From Rhipicephalus microplus (taxonomy: Eukaryota; Arthropoda; Arachnida; Ixodida; Ixodidae), in assembly GCF_043290135.1 (NCBI RefSeq), contig NC_134701.1, positions 35,863,501 through 35,927,500 on the forward strand: 64,000 bases of DNA. Reading direction: 5' to 3'. The translations under genes and the position numbers were made by a program. Below are positions 10,060-21,837 of this stretch, in pieces (position 1 is the first letter of the stretch; each line of letters begins with the position of its first letter). The notes under the pieces were generated by a model. The model saw only the letters and a program-made list of their open reading frames with translations. It ran no database searches and was not told where the DNA came from.

Positions 10060-10237
10060 TGAAAAGGGGTTTATTGGTGACTGTTGCGACAGTGGCCCTA
10101 CGATGAAAACACGATCGGGACAGAGCAACGGTCTATCAGATTCCGGCAATGATCGGCACGAGCCGAGCGAGAAAAGCCCAGCACCCAGTACCCAAGTGGT
10201 AGCGATGTTGCTTGCCAACGATGCGTTTTCTTCTTCA
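10060..10237 (-). repeat. 3' LTR of gypsy element 10060-15317
   Basis: Plus-strand sequence starts TGAAAAGGGG and ends TTCTTCA, so the LTR has TG...CA ends. The inner side adjoins the purine tract. Compared with the 5' LTR there are many substitutions (for instance around GATTCCGGCAATGATCGGCACG against ATGCCGGCGATGATCAGCATG), so the insertion is old. Confidence 0.92.
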
Positions 10238-10274
10238 CGATTTGCCCCCGCCGAAAAAGAGCCATCCTGGCGAC

Positions 10275-13200
10275 CTAAGAGTCTGGAGGCAGAGGGCTAT
10301 GATATGGCTTAAGGCGGGCGACATGGACGATGTCACGTCCACGCTGGCGCATGTCGTCAAATGGGGAAAGTGGCTCAATAAAAAATTCATCGGCAAGGTT
10401 TGCTCCAAAACGCGGTATGGGCCCTCGTACTTTGGAACGAGCTTTGAGGAAAGGCCGGGGGTTTGGTAAGGAACAGCCTGCCATACAAGTGAACCCGGGG
10501 AATAGCTGTGGCTTTGTGAAGAGTCGGCGTTGTTTTCTTTCTGGCGCTGCTGTTCTTGTGATGTAAAGGTGCACTCTTCCGCATTTCAGGCAGCTTCAGA
10601 CACAGGGGGGCATTCGGATGCATCAGGACGGTATGGAAGGAGAGTGTCGATGGTGTGGGATGGTTCGCGTTCATAAAGAAGAAAGAAAGGTGAAAATCCA
10701 GTGGTAGACTGTGTCGCGGTGTTGTATGCGAAAGTGATGAATCGAAGAATGCGGTCCCAGTTAGTATGATTAGATGTCACATACATCGCGAGCATATCGC
10801 CAAGGGTGCGGTTAAATCTCTCCGTGAGCCCATTAGTCTGCGGGTGGTATGCCGTGATCTTGCGATGAACAACATCGCATTCAGAAAGCAGAGACGTGAC
10901 GACTTCTGATAGGAAGGCTCGACCTCGGTCACTTAGTAGTTCACGAGGTGCACCATGTCGTAGTAGGAAGAGATGAAGGACGAAGGATGCTACGTCCCAC
11001 GCAGTAGCACTTGGAAGGGTGGCAGCCTCAGCGTAGCGTGTTAAATGGTCCACAGGGACTATGATTCACCGATTTTCATCTGATGTTGTCGGTAGAGGGT
11101 CATAGATATCAACTCCGATCTGATCGAAAGGTTTGGCAGGGCACGGAAGTGGTTGAAGCGCACCGGACGATTGGAAAGGTGGTGATTTGCGGCATTGACA
11201 GTCAGGGCAGCCCATAACGAATTTTCGAACAAAATTATACATTCCGCGCCACTAGAAGCGATGGCGAATGCATTTGTAAGTTTTGAAAACTCCGGCATGA
11301 CCACATTGGGGATCGTCGTGAAAGGAGGCACAGATTTCTGATCGCAAGCTGTGCGGGACAACCAAGAGCCACTTACGACCTTCAGGGGCGTAGTTGCGTC
11401 GGTGTAGCAGCCGATCACGAATGGTGAAATGAGCAGCTTGATGTCGGAGAGATCGTGGTACCGCAGTGGTTGACGATCCAGAGAGACAGTCAAAAATGGA
11501 AGCAATCTACGGGTCCTTGTGTTGTTCACTGGCAAAGGAGTCGAGGTCGAGAGGTGCGACGGAGTTGGTACCAGTGGTTCCGCAGGACGAGTTGGGAGGT
11601 AAAGGCGAACGCGACAGGGCGTCGGTGTCAGAATGCTTGCGTCCACTGCGATAGACGACGCGAATGTCGTACTCCTAGATTTGCAGTGCCCACCGAGATA
11701 GGCGGCCAGAAGGATCTTTCAATGTGGCGAGCCAACAAAGTGCATGGTGGTCCGTTACCAGGTCGAATGGGTGACTGTACAAATAAGGGCGGAACTTGCA
11801 AAGCGCCCACACTAGCGCCAAGCACTCCTTTTCAGTCACGCTGTAATTGGCCTCAGCTTTAGTAAGCGTGCGACTCGCATAAGCAACAACGTATTCGGAA
11901 TAGCCCGGCTTGCGTTGGGCGAGGACAGCGCCAAGGCCAACCCTGCTAGCGGCTGTGTGAACTTCCGTTGCAGCTGTTGGGTTGAAATGCCGAAGAATTG
12001 GAGGAGATTAGCAGACTACAGAGCGTGGCAAATGCGACGTCGCAGTCAGGAGACCAGGTTGAAAGATCAGTGTCACCGCATAGGATGTTGGTCAGTGGTG
12101 ACATGATCGATGCAAAATTTCGCACGAAGCGCCGGAAATACGAGCATAGCCCGACAAAACTGCGTAATTCTTTCATTGCAGTAGGTTTCGGGAACTCAGC
12201 AACTGCTCGCAGTTTTGCAGGGTCGGGTAGAACACCATGCTTGGACACGATGTGCCCTAAGATGGACAGCTCTCTCCGGCGAAGCGGCACTTTTTAAGGC
12301 TCAGTTGGAGACCAGCGTTGGTTCAACACGTCAGAACCAGTAGGTGCCAAAGCAGATGTGTAGGAAAATCGGGAGAGAAAACGACAATGTCGTCGAGGTA
12401 GCATGGACACACAGACCACTTCAGTCCACGCAGTGTAATGTTCATGAGTCTTTCAAACGTGGCAGGAGCATTACAAAGCCCAAATGCCATTACGTTAAAT
12501 TCGTACAGGCCATCTGGTGTAATGAACGCAGTTTTCTGGCGATCAGCTTCTGCCATAGGAACCTGCCAGTATCCAGATCGTAAGTCTAAGGAGGAGAAGA
12601 ATTCGGCTCCTTGGAGGCTGTCAAGGGCGTCGTCGATGCGCAGTAATGGGTAGACGTCTTTTCGCGTCACCTTGTTTAATCGCCGGTAGTCGATGCAAAA
12701 TCGAATCGATCCATCCTTCTTTCAAACTAGAACAACAGGAGATGCCCAAAGACTGTGCGATGGTTGAATAACGCGACGGTGTAGCATCTCTTCGACCTGG
12801 TCGTTGATGACGTGACGTTCTGCAGCAGAGACACGGTACAGTCTTTGACACATTGGCTGGTGCGAACCAGTGTCAATGTAGTGGTGCACTGCGGAAGTCC
12901 GACCCAATTGCGGCTGAGAAACGTCGAATGAATTCATGAAGTGCTGGAGGAGATTAAGAAGCTCGGCGCGTTCATGGGCACTTAAGGTGTCGGCGACGGA
13001 ACTCGAGAAGGTGTCACTCAACGAGCATTCCAGTGGGGAAAGGGCATGAAGTTCGGTCGAGGCGCTACTGCACGATTCGTCTGGCATGTTAAGGAATAAG
13101 GAGGAATCGGGGTGCTCCACTCGACCGAGACATTCGCTGGCGAGTAGCGGAAGCGGTGCAGAAAGGGGGTTGTGGACGAAAATACTGCTTCGGCCAGCAG

Positions 13201-13870
13201 TGACGTCAAGTGTAGCGAAAGGCAAGGAAACCGCTCTGGGGCTCATGAAAATGTCGGAAGGTGTAAATATTACTGTAGCATCGTTATGGTCATCGCAGCA
13301 AACAGGGACGACGGCAAGAGAGACTGGCGGAATTTCAGTGTCTTCATGCACGACGAGTTTTGGGGACCGCTCAAGAGTTTCGTGCAAACGTTCGTCAGAC
13401 AGGTGCGAAAATTGAACTTCAGCACGTGTGCAGTTGATGACGGCATGATGATGCGACAGGAAGTCCCACCCGAGGATAACGTCATGCGAGCACACCGAAA
13501 GGACGATGAACTCGACAACGTACATAGAGCCTTGGATGAATATGCGGGCTGTACAGGTGCCAAGAGGTCGAACTGGTTGTGCGCTAGCCATACGAAGCGA
13601 TAGCCCAGAGAGCGGCATGGTCACTTTGCGTAGGGAGCGGCAGAGCTGGGCGGCTATAACAGAAACGGCAGCACCTGTGTCGATGAGGGCAAAGGTAGAA
13701 ACACCATCGACAGATATGGTGACGACGTTAGCAGGTGAAGTGCGAGGACTTGGGCATTTCGACGACGGCGCAGTTCTTGCCTCTGGAACTGCGGCGTACA
13801 GTTTTCGCAGTTGGAGGAAGCGGGTCAGGGACGCATTGGGGACAGAGATCGCCTGCGAGGAGACGGCGAG
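10275..13870 (-). pseudogene. pol of gypsy element 10060-15317
   Basis: Domains in order: protease with D-T-G-A at 13670-13681 and VILGWDFLSHH; reverse transcriptase starting WASPVVLV, with an in-frame TGA at 12722-12724, then TRKDVYPLLRIDDALDSL, FSSLDLRSGYWQV and the catalytic CYLDDIVVFSPDF; a frameshift near 12310; RT thumb ([30 protein letters not shown]); RNase H around 11650-11900 ([10 protein letters not shown] in frame pieces); zinc-binding H-H-C-C region near 11190-11330; integrase core from 11053 (LSDRGRAFLSEV, AYHPQTNGLTERFN, FAYNTATQ); another shift near 10580; and an end with DIVHVARLKPYHS. The catalytic YLDD is intact but the frame is broken at least four times. Confidence 0.88.
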
Positions 13871-13929
13871 CGGGGAGAGTGAGTCGGAGATGGGGGCTGG
13901 GGTGACTGAGACTTGGGAAGGTTAGTGTA

Positions 13930-15110
13930 ACCTTACTGCGGTGAGGGATAGGGAGCAGGTAGGTGCGTGGGCTGTGGATTATACGGTAACGGCCAAGTAG
14001 CATTGTGTTGTGATTGGAAGCGACGACGACAATATCGTGTCACGTGTCCTGGAGTACCGCACGCGTAGCAGATCGGTCGATTGTCAGCAGTGCGCCAGGA
14101 ATTGCTGACTTGCGGTGCGGCCCAGGGTGACGAAAGAGGGGTAGAGTGGGGAGCAAATGCAGACATGGGTGGCAAATGCTGCTGGCGGGGTCTCTGGGCA
14201 TAAGTAAAAGGCGCGGCCACGGGCTGCATAGCCGGCGCATGGGGAACAGGCATGGCCACAGGCTGCTGGTGGACAGCGACGGGAACAGCCTGAGCTACCT
14301 CTTCGGCAATAATGTCGCGGAATGGTGAGGGCAGATGAGAGGATGGCGGCTGCTGCTAAGGGAATCAACGACAGCTGCCGCGCTACTTCTTCACGCACAA
14401 AGTCTTTAATCTTTTGCAGGACTGGTGAGTAATCAGGAACAGAAGTAAGACTGGATAGTGAGTCGGCGTGTGAGGAAAATGGCCGAGTCAGGGGGCGCTG
14501 CTTCCTCAACTCGTCGAAACTTTGACATAAAGTCACAAGTTCCGCAATGGTGGCAGGATTGTGCGTCAGGAGCATCTGAAATGCGCCGTCATTTATCCCT
14601 TTGAGGATGTGCTGAATCTTCTCCGACTCGGGCATGGCTGTGTTCTTTGCAGAGACCAATAATGTCTTCGATGTAACTGGTGAACGATTCAGATGGCTTC
14701 TGTGCGCGAGTCCGCAAGCGTTGTTCGGCTTTGGACTTGTGGACAGCGGGTCGGCCGAAAACGTCAGCAAACAACGTTTTGAAGATGGACCACGTCGTAA
14801 TGTCATTTTTGTGGTGGTTATACGACATTTCGTCCATGTTAGTGAGGTAAAAGATGACGTTAGTCAACTTGTCCGCGTCATCCCACTTGTTGTTTGCGCT
14901 CACCAGTTCGTAGTTAGCGAACCAGTCTTCCACGTCGGTCTCATTGGCTCCGCTAAAGACCTTGGGCTCTCGCAAACGAAGAACGCCGGGGTTGCTGGGG
15001 GATGGAGTGGAAGAGCCAGGTTGCGCGTTGTTGGTGGCCATGATGGGAGGTAGCGTTCGGTTGAGCAGCTCCAGGTTTAGGCAACCGCGAATGGCAGCAC
15101 CCAGGTTCAA
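13930..15110 (-). pseudogene. gag of gypsy element 10060-15317
   Basis: The frame from 15110 encodes a gypsy capsid-like region: FSGANETDVEDWF, then FLTADV-like FKTLFADVFG, then SKAEQRLRTRAQKP and FTSYIEDIIGLC. It shifts frame near 14650 and continues as MPESEKIQHILKGINDGAF and PATIAELVTLCQSFDEL. Another shift precedes the zinc knuckle CYACGTPGHVTRYC at about 14040 (C-X2-C-X4-H-X4-C), the RNA-binding nucleocapsid module. Gag would assemble the particle in which reverse transcription takes place. At least two frameshifts make it inactive. The same gag type (F-x-G-x-x-x-x-D-V-E-x-W) occurs in the intact gypsy at 36440-41529. Confidence 0.85.
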
Positions 15111-15139
15111 GCGACGGGGAATGTCAGCAGCTCACCAAT

Positions 15140-15317
15140 TGAAAAGGGGTTTATTGGCGACTGTTGCGACGGTGGCCCTACGATGAAAACACGATCGGGA
15201 CAGAGCAACGGTCAAGCATATGCCGGCGATGATCAGCATGAACTGAGCGAGAAAAGCCCAGCACACAGTACCCAAGCGGTGGCGATGTTGCTTGCCAACG
15301 ATGCGTTTTCTTCTTCA
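15140..15317 (-). repeat. 5' LTR of gypsy element 10060-15317
   Basis: Same 178-bp length and same ends as the 3' LTR. Downstream in element sense is the likely primer-binding region ATTGGTGAGCTGCTGACA. The AATAAACCCC near the U5 end may serve as polyadenylation signal. Confidence 0.92.
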
Positions 15318-17156
15318 CACATAATGGAGTGCCGCAGAATATATGACAACATAGTGCATGTCCGTGCGCGTCACGATGATGAAGCAGATGCCAGAAACGC
15401 TACTTGGCCAATCAGATGCCTACGTTTTGGCACGTGCCCCAAGCAGCCGATAGAGTTTTATCATGGTTTCGGTGCCAGTTTTGAGCCTGTTGTTTGGGCC
15501 GCTAGAGGGTGTTGTACATATGCATATATAGTGTGGATTTCCCTGGTTGGTGTATTCGCGTCGCACGATACTACAAATAGAATCGCGCGATGACGCGTTT
15601 TTTCTGAAAAAACCAATGAGCAAGGGGAGCCAGTGGTTGCAGGAAATTTAATATGAAGAACGACCCTTGCAAACGAGGCAAAGAAGACCATGATAGCTCG
15701 TGTGTAACGGAATCGGTTCGGTGCGGAAAAAGCGGGATTTTACCATCTATTTGCACTGGTACTCATCTCACAGTGGTGTTGTGAATTGATTTTGCGCCAT
15801 AAGTAATGATGCGAAAAGCTAGAAATTTCTCAGATAAGTGCAAAAATAGGTATAGATTCAAAAAAGTCAGCTTCAAAAAGTAGATTTTTTCATGATTTTC
15901 GGCCTTCTAAGACCTGTGTTTCCTCTTAAAGGAGCCCGGCAACACTCTTCCAAGGAGTCATTAAACTGATTTACGAAAGGAGCTTATTGTCTTATGAATT
16001 GACCACTGCAAAAATGGATAGAAATTGTCCAGTATGAGTGGAGTTAAAGATTTGTTGCATGTTGCAATTGCTTTCTCTTGTTGTTCGTCACGACGAAATC
16101 GCTGGAAACTAGGCAGGAACAAGAGGAAAAGGCAAAACGTGCTCGGCTTTTCATTCAGTGCGATCATGCACACACGCGCAAACAGGTTGCGGTCTTTTGC
16201 GGCGGCCCCAGTAACTCCTGAGCGCGTCATGCTCAAATCAGCCAGTGATGGGATACTGTCCTGTCCTGCACTTATCTTTGTTTGAGCCTGTAGTGTCATT
16301 GCTTGAAAGATGAGAAAACGATTTTCAGCCGTCTTTTTTGTTAATTTTTGGTAAATTTTAAGTTGCGTACTGCACTATAATATTTGGTTTGCGTGTTCTC
16401 AGGAGCTTCAACTACCCAAAGGCAGCATTTTCTGGCAATACTCAAAAAGTGTAGTAAGTCCCTTTCAAAGGGTCACAAAGTGCTTTTTGGGCTTGTTGAA
16501 AAAACACAGCCTGGGGAAAGCAAACAGGGCTATTTACTGCACAGCATAACAGTCTTGCAGCTGTGCAAGCCTCGTAAAGGCCATACGTGGAGAGCAAAGT
16601 TGCTGTTTCTTTAGGAGCTCTTTTTTCAAAAATATACCAGTTCTCACTTTAGCAGTTAAGCGGGTGGGTGTCTGTCATCGGATGTCACCTTCCTGTCATC
16701 CAACATCGCAAAAGAATATTTGCCAACAGCCAACATAAATTGAGAGCGGTGTTTGGATCAGATGCCCTTGTTCGTGTTGACACTGTGAGTAACGGTTGTA
16801 GTCAAATAAACAGGCTGAAATACAGAAAAATGTTGCCAGTTTTCCAAGAGATGGCTGATTTCCGGTACATGTAAACTGTCGGCTGAATTCAGTGTACCTG
16901 TACATGTTCCAGCGAGTACACATGGAAGTTTGCTTGGATAAGAAGACAGCTGACAACTGCGGTTAAGTGGACACTGAAATCATATAACAATTTATGTCAG
17001 AGTGAAAGCTCAATGTATTATAATGTCTAAAATGACAATATTATCAATAGCAGTGCCCTATTTACGGAGAAATTAGGGTAAATGCTTGAAAACACTTACA
17101 CTACGCATAGGACATTTGCAAAATGATCTTAACGATGTGAGAAGTACCGCCTACAA
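15318..17156. other. No gene recognised
   Basis: Intronic sequence without domain-bearing frames. A TTAAAGGAGCCCGGCAACACT motif at about 15926 resembles the end of tick MITEs but no inverted partner was found. AATTTC- and TTTTTC-rich patches at 15820-15920 give no further clue. Confidence 0.5.
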
Positions 17157-17160
17157 TTAA

Positions 17161-18502
17161 CACTTTCGTGACCTTCAGAAATTTGGCCATTCTTGTGTTG
17201 TCCAGAAAACCTTATTTTTTTATGGCACCCAAAGTTACTGATGTTAATGTTCATGGTGTCAAATTGTACAGGTAGGAGTTATCTTTCAAACACGGGGAGT
17301 TTTAATCCAAAAACTTATTAAGAACAGTACGAAAAAAATCATAAAACAAACAACTTTGTAAATGTGAACAAAGAAATTTTATATAACCATCAACACTGCT
17401 CTGAACAGGCTAAGCATAAGAAGAAATGGAAATATAAATTTTAAGCGCAAGAAGAACACAATTATCCTGTAGATATAAGCGCTGTAAATACAAAAGTTTT
17501 TGTGTACATAAAATATCATTACACCTAGTGTCTTTCATGCCACCGTGCGAAGCAGTTTCACAATGCGGTAAAACACAGGTTTGCTACGCATGTTTAGCAG
17601 AAAACACTTACTTTCTGTTAAACTTTTTTTTGTTCATAGCACAATTTGCAGTTCCAGATTTTTTATTTATTTATTTTTTCTGGTGTTGTTAGCTCTGAGG
17701 AGCGTTTTGTGTAGGAGATGAACTGTGTAGGAGAGATCAAGATGAACTGTGGGACCTTCAAGAACCGTCATTTTTCCTGTACGTCAGCTTTAGAAAAATA
17801 TGCGTTCAAGCATATTTATCTGTGCTTTTGCATAGCTCTCCAACTATTTGAACAGTAAAAAACAAAAAGTCGACAGCCCTCGCAAAGCGCCGCGCCGCAC
17901 CACACTACGTAACGCGGCTCCAAGGTTCACTCCCGGCTGCCTCCGCGCACGAAACCGCACTCTCTGTGCTGCGGCCAGCAAGTAGTCCTGTCCGGAGGAA
18001 GTGCACGCCCTGCAGATAAGAGCTCTAACCTTCAGAACACATCTGGTCAACTTCACCGAGGTGTGCCGGCAATAACGCAGCCCGAGCACAAAGCTAAACT
18101 CACCAGTGGGTGACCGCTGATGTTCCGGGGCGGTTTGAAGAACTCTCGTTCGCGCTGAAATCAGAAGTGTCGATGTCGTCTTCCGAGCCTGTGCTGTTGT
18201 TGTCATTTGAATATTTCAGCCCAGATGCATGAGGATCCTCCAAAGTTCATCGTTTTCGTGAAGCGGTCACATGCGACGTCGTCGGCATAATTGAAACTAT
18301 GCATGCTCACTCGCGTGCATAGAAAGACGCTTTAAAACCATCACACGAAAAAAAAAAACACAAAAGCAAAACTGATAAAATACTTTTTATTTTACGCATT
18401 AGATAGTACAAGGGGTTCAAAAGCGTTCAAAACAGGGCAAATGTACAAGTTGTAAACATCGAAAACATACTATCTAAGGAGATAGGTGTGGTCACGAAAG
18501 TG
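17161..18502 (-). mobile_element. piggyBac-like deletion derivative flanked by TTAA
   Basis: Left end TTAA|CACTTTCGTGACC (TTAA at 17157-17160) and right end GGTCACGAAAGTG|TTAA (TTAA at 18503-18506) form a perfect 13-bp terminal inverted repeat next to TTAA targets, the defining insertion site of piggyBac transposons. The 1,342-bp interior is too short for a transposase gene. On the minus strand, near 18090-18290, it keeps an acidic serine-rich frame (NSTGSEDDIDTSDFSANE) of the type found at piggyBac transposase N termini. So this is an internally deleted, non-autonomous copy that full-length relatives could mobilise. Confidence 0.8.
18085..18290 (-). pseudogene. piggyBac transposase N-terminal remnant
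   Basis: Minus-strand frame starting near 18285 (MPTTSHVTASRKR), a stop, then an acidic D/E/S-rich stretch ending SAVTHW and a stop. A GTGAGT directly after it could be a fossil splice donor. N-terminal acidic regions are usual in piggyBac transposases, but no catalytic DDD residues remain. The assignment rests mainly on the TTAA-flanked inverted ends around it. Confidence 0.45.
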
Positions 18503-18506
18503 TTAA

Positions 18507-18769
18507 TCACAAGTAATCGAGCTAGCTGCACTAAATAAAAAACCTTCTGTGCATTAAGAGACGTAATAAAATGTTGCTTGTTCATTTCTGTTTGATTCAT
18601 GGAAAAAAGAAATGCCAGACGTTACTATAGGGAACGGCATGAGTTGTTCAAAAGTTCAATTTTCGCCTGGTTGTATGGAGGAATGGATGCATCTGGCCGT
18701 GCCCTTTAAATAGGGCGGCAGCTCACGCCACCTAGCCATAAAGTTAAGTACTATCACTATGTGTTGAAG
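18507..18769. other. Intronic spacer, nothing recognised
   Basis: Short AT-rich stretch between the piggyBac derivative and the 3' end of the LINE on the minus strand. The 18700-18769 part (GCTCACGCCACCTAGCC) may belong to that LINE's 3' non-coding end. Confidence 0.4.
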
Positions 18770-18835
18770 GGTGGAATTTCACTCGCGCCTTGATTGTAAC
18801 CACCAATCAGTTAGCCTCCTCCTGGTTATTTCTAC

Positions 18836-19280
18836 TCACTTAAAGTCTATTTTGCCTTCACTGTCCCTAAACTCCAATGCTTTGAAAAATTCCGCGCCAT
18901 TATCTTGCACTATAGGGTGGAGCCTTTTACAGAACAGTATCACATGTTCATCCGTTTCCTCCTCCTCTCCACACGCATTACATAGTGTGTTTGGGCCTAC
19001 GTATTTGGCTCGGTACGTCTTGGTCCACAATACTCTCGTTCTGGCATCGAATTGCAGAGAACTACCCCGATAATTATCATCGATCTTTTCTTTTGCAATT
19101 TAATGCTTGAATGTTCAGTAGGTCTTCAGTGATGGTTTCGTATTCAGTCCAATCTTCTACATGTCCTTCTCTGTTTCCTTCACCTTCTTCTTAACCAATG
19201 TTTCCTGTTGGCTTGGTATTCTGCTGTTGTCTAAATACTTGCTTGACAATTTTCGAGTTTGCTTCTTCCCTTTAGTATCA
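18836..19280 (-). pseudogene. LINE ORF2 C-terminus with CCHC finger
   Basis: Frame pieces on the minus strand read TEKDM, then DARTRVLWTKTYRAKY and CNACGEEEETDEHVILFC, then ALEFRDSEGKIDFK and a stop near 18836. The C-X2-C...H-X4-C spacing is that of a LINE C-terminal nucleic-acid-binding finger. One or two stops break the upstream part. It continues the frames at 20400-21110 once the inserted LINE is removed. Confidence 0.65.
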
Positions 19281-19282
19281 AC

Positions 19283-20400
19283 ATTCTTTATGAAAAAAAT
19301 CATGTCTTGGTGTTCGACTTGGAACATGACACTCAACCTGTCCAAATGCAACCTCTTAAGATTCACAAACAAAAGACACCCGCTGATGGCAAGCTATGTC
19401 ATGAATACAACACAGCTGTCCCTTGTAACAGAATATAAGTACTGAGGAGTCATTTTTTCCAGCAATTTGACTTGGAATGCCCACATAAATTACATCGTAA
19501 CAAAGGCCAGCAACACATTAAACTTCTTAAGACGTAACTTTAAACAAGCACCGGCCAGCCTGAAAGAAATCCTGTATATGTCGAATGTACGCCCACTTTT
19601 GGAATACGCGTGCAGCACGTGAGACCCTTTTACTAAGGTGAACATCGACGCTCTAGAACGCGTGCAGCTGAGAGCGGCCCGTTTCGTCACGGGTGATTAC
19701 AACTTTTCTAAAAAATCTTTCGAAATCAGGAGTACTTTAGGATGGCCTCTTCTTGAAGACAGGCGCAAATTCTTACGTTTATCTCTGTTTCACAAAATAT
19801 TCCATGGTTTAACGGGTATTCACAAAGAAAACTACATATCGGAGCCTTCGTATATATCTGCTCGTACTGATCACCCCCTTAAAGTGTGCGAGTTCGCTAC
19901 CAGAATTAACCTTTTTAAATATTAATTTTTTCCGCGATCAATTAAGTAATGGAACAAACTACCTCATGAAATTGTAGCCGCGTCCAGGGAAACATTCGCC
20001 ACTGCGCTGGAACATCATATTTTATCGTAGCCTGAGCACACATTAAAGTTGCCTACACTTTCGTTTCATCTCTCTAGCGATCTACGGTTCAGCTTTTTTT
20101 TTCCGCCTGCTTTTATTTGTGTGTGTATATATATGTATATATATATATATGTGTGTGCGCGTATGCATTTTATATATATATTTTTTTCTTGCTGCTGTAC
20201 CTTCACACACGTCAATGTTTATTACGTGTCATCATTGGATGCTTTATTATGTATCTGTATTTCTTTCATGTTCAACTCAGTGTTAATGGACTGTTGCCTT
20301 TCTGCATTTCGAAATCGTTATCTCCCCCCTACACTAATGCCCCTCGCGGGTGCTGTAGGTACTGTAAATAAATAAATAAATAAATAAACAAACAAACAAG
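19283..20400 (+). mobile_element. 5'-truncated CR1-like LINE inserted in the minus-strand LINE
   Basis: The plus-strand frame begins after the RT catalytic site: IMSWCSTWNMTLNLSKCN, then a stop, SSNLTWNAHINYIVTKAS, ILYMSNVRPLLEYACS, a stop, ALERVQLRAARFVTGDY and SLFHKIFHGLTG. It ends at about 20028 and is followed by a 3' UTR with an AT microsatellite and the tail AAATAAATAAAT...AACAAACAAG at 20367-20400. It matches the C-terminal part of the ORF2 of LINE A and LINE B in this window in motif order. At least three stops make it dead. Orientation and tail show that it entered the other LINE by target-primed reverse transcription. Confidence 0.8.
20125..20182. repeat. TA/TG microsatellite
   Basis: Runs of TATATA and TGTGTG lie in the 3' UTR of the inserted CR1-like copy, followed by TTTTTTT. 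Low complexity. Confidence 0.9.
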
Positions 20401-21110
20401 GAGCTGTAGACTTTCCTAGTCCTACGCTCCTCTCCCATTTTTCTCAATTGCTTCTCAAATTCTATCTTGCTGCTAGCTTCCCCACGCTCGAAGGATGTCC
20501 ATCCTATGTCACCCTGTGCCCCCTGATCTGGGTTATTTCCGTGTGCTCCCAAAGCAAGTCTATCTATGCCACATTGTTTAATTTCCTATCTTGCTTGAAT
20601 CGCTCTGATTTTATGCACAAGACTGCATTGCTGAATGTCGAACCCGGGACCATGACACCTTTCCTAATTCTTCTCACAACATCAGACCTATTGTAATTTC
20701 AGATTTACATAATTTTAATTACAGCTGCATTCCTGTTACTCTTAGTCATTACAAATCTTTCGTGCTCCTGTAAGTACTCGGCCCCGTTTATCCATACGCC
20801 CAAATATTTGTATTTATCCACTATTTTTAGTGTGACTTCCTGTATGTTATGCTCACTGCCTGGATTATCATTAAAATCATGGTTGCCGATTTTTCCCTAC
20901 TGAACTTCAAGTTTAACCCATCTCTCTCATTATTGCAGATATCTATCAATCCCTGCAGATCTTCCTTTTTGTCGGCTATTAATATGCTATATCATCTGCC
21001 TACGTCAATGCTAGTAATGACTGTTCAACGTGTTTTACTTGCTTGGCAAAAAAGAGGCTGAAGCCCAATCGACTCCCCTCTAATTTGGCTTCTAGTCCCT
21101 GTAGATACAG
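20401..21110 (-). pseudogene. LINE ORF2 reverse transcriptase, 3' part
   Basis: Minus-strand frame pieces include GLIDICNNERDGLNLKFS, YKYLGVWING, NRSDVVRRIRKGVMVPGS, IDLLWEHTEI and RGEASSKIEFEKQLRKM. These are typical of the region after the Y-A-D-D motif in many tick LINEs. Frameshifts and stops are frequent. Upstream of about 21110 the resemblance stops, which marks the 5' truncation. Confidence 0.65.
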
Positions 21111-21593
21111 TTAAGTAACAAAGTTGACAAGGAACATCACTGTTGAAACTAGATAGGTCATGCCATCTAGCGGGGCCCAGTGGAACCAAGCACATCTGCC
21201 ATCTAAGAGGCTTTGGCAGGAAATTGTTTAGTGGTTGTTATTGCTGCTCGTGGCTCCCACTAGTTTCGTTCTGCTGCTACTTGTGTCGGCAGCCGCGGAG
21301 TAAAGGCGGGCAACGTTGTGCACATCAACAGTGATGCGAGACGTTCCGCTTGAGGCAGGTAATTTGAAGTGTGCTCACCCGATGCAAACCACTAAAATGT
21401 GATTGTATTTAGAAATAAGCACTTCCTTGGATCAAAAATAACATTATGAGGTTTCTAGATTATTTCAACAATAAACGTCAACTTAATAGTTTCTTTTAGT
21501 GTCCCTTAAAAGTTAACAAGTTTTTAGACAAAATTTTCTAGATGCATACGTTCTGGGCAACACACAAAAAACAAATGAACTATTTTCTGTTAC
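21111..21593. other. No gene recognised
   Basis: A GC-richer patch at 21140-21360 holds a short plus-strand frame with CGGCAGCCGCGGAGT and an ATG before GCAG|GTAATT. It looks exon-like but cannot be tied to any protein, so I make no gene call. Confidence 0.4.
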
Positions 21594-21837
21594 ATTTTTA
21601 TTTATTTATTTTATTTTATTTCCAATACTGCTAACCCCAATGATAGGTGCTCTAGCAGGGTGGTACAAAACATATAACAAGGTTTCTTAACAAATACAAC
21701 AAATTCAGACAATACAAAATTCAACTGACAATGCAGACAAGCCTTTCGTAATACAAAATACATCAGGGTTACAATTGAAAGAGAGCCTGAACTGTATCAC
21801 AGTCAACTACCGTTACTACGGCTTTATCGAGTTCATT

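Larger units (their letters stand above)
10060..15317 (-). mobile_element. Decayed Ty3/gypsy element with 178-bp LTRs
   Basis: Two LTRs of identical length frame a gag-pol region read on the minus strand. Order in element sense: 5' LTR (15140-15317), leader starting ATTGGTGAGC, gag with one zinc knuckle, protease, reverse transcriptase, RNase H, integrase, purine tract (GGCGGGGGCAAATCG), 3' LTR (10060-10237). Several frameshifts and in-frame stops break both genes. The flanks read TTACATC on the left and CACATAATGG on the right; a 4-bp ACAT duplication with one extra C on each side is possible but not convincing. It is the oldest of the complete gypsy elements in the window. Confidence 0.9.
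18770..21110 (-). mobile_element. 5'-truncated LINE (minus), split by another LINE
   Basis: In the minus-strand sense it starts inside the reverse transcriptase (an A-D-D-I remnant, then DGLNLKFSREKSATMI near 20880-21000), goes on through a thumb region (KYKYLGVWING, VVRRIRKGVMVPGSTF) and an arginine-rich segment down to about 20400. It is then interrupted, and resumes at about 19280 with KYLDNSRIPSQ and ends with a C-terminal zinc-finger region, NTLCNACGEEEETDEHVILFC, at 18930-19000. Such C-terminal C-C-H-C fingers occur in I/R1-type and related LINEs; the clade is not settled. Stops and frameshifts are numerous. Confidence 0.75.

Noticed and set aside
10055..15322. ACAT target duplication around gypsy 10060-15317
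   Set aside because: It needs an extra C on both sides; the match is too short to be claimed.
17844..18206. 120-codon minus-strand frame as a gene
   Set aside because: Arginine-rich chance frame; the adjacent frame carries the acidic transposase-like remnant and the whole lies inside a TTAA-flanked piggyBac derivative.
21140..21365. Possible host first exon ending GCAG|GTAATT
   Set aside because: Short frame, no recognisable protein, no partner exon and no supporting motif.
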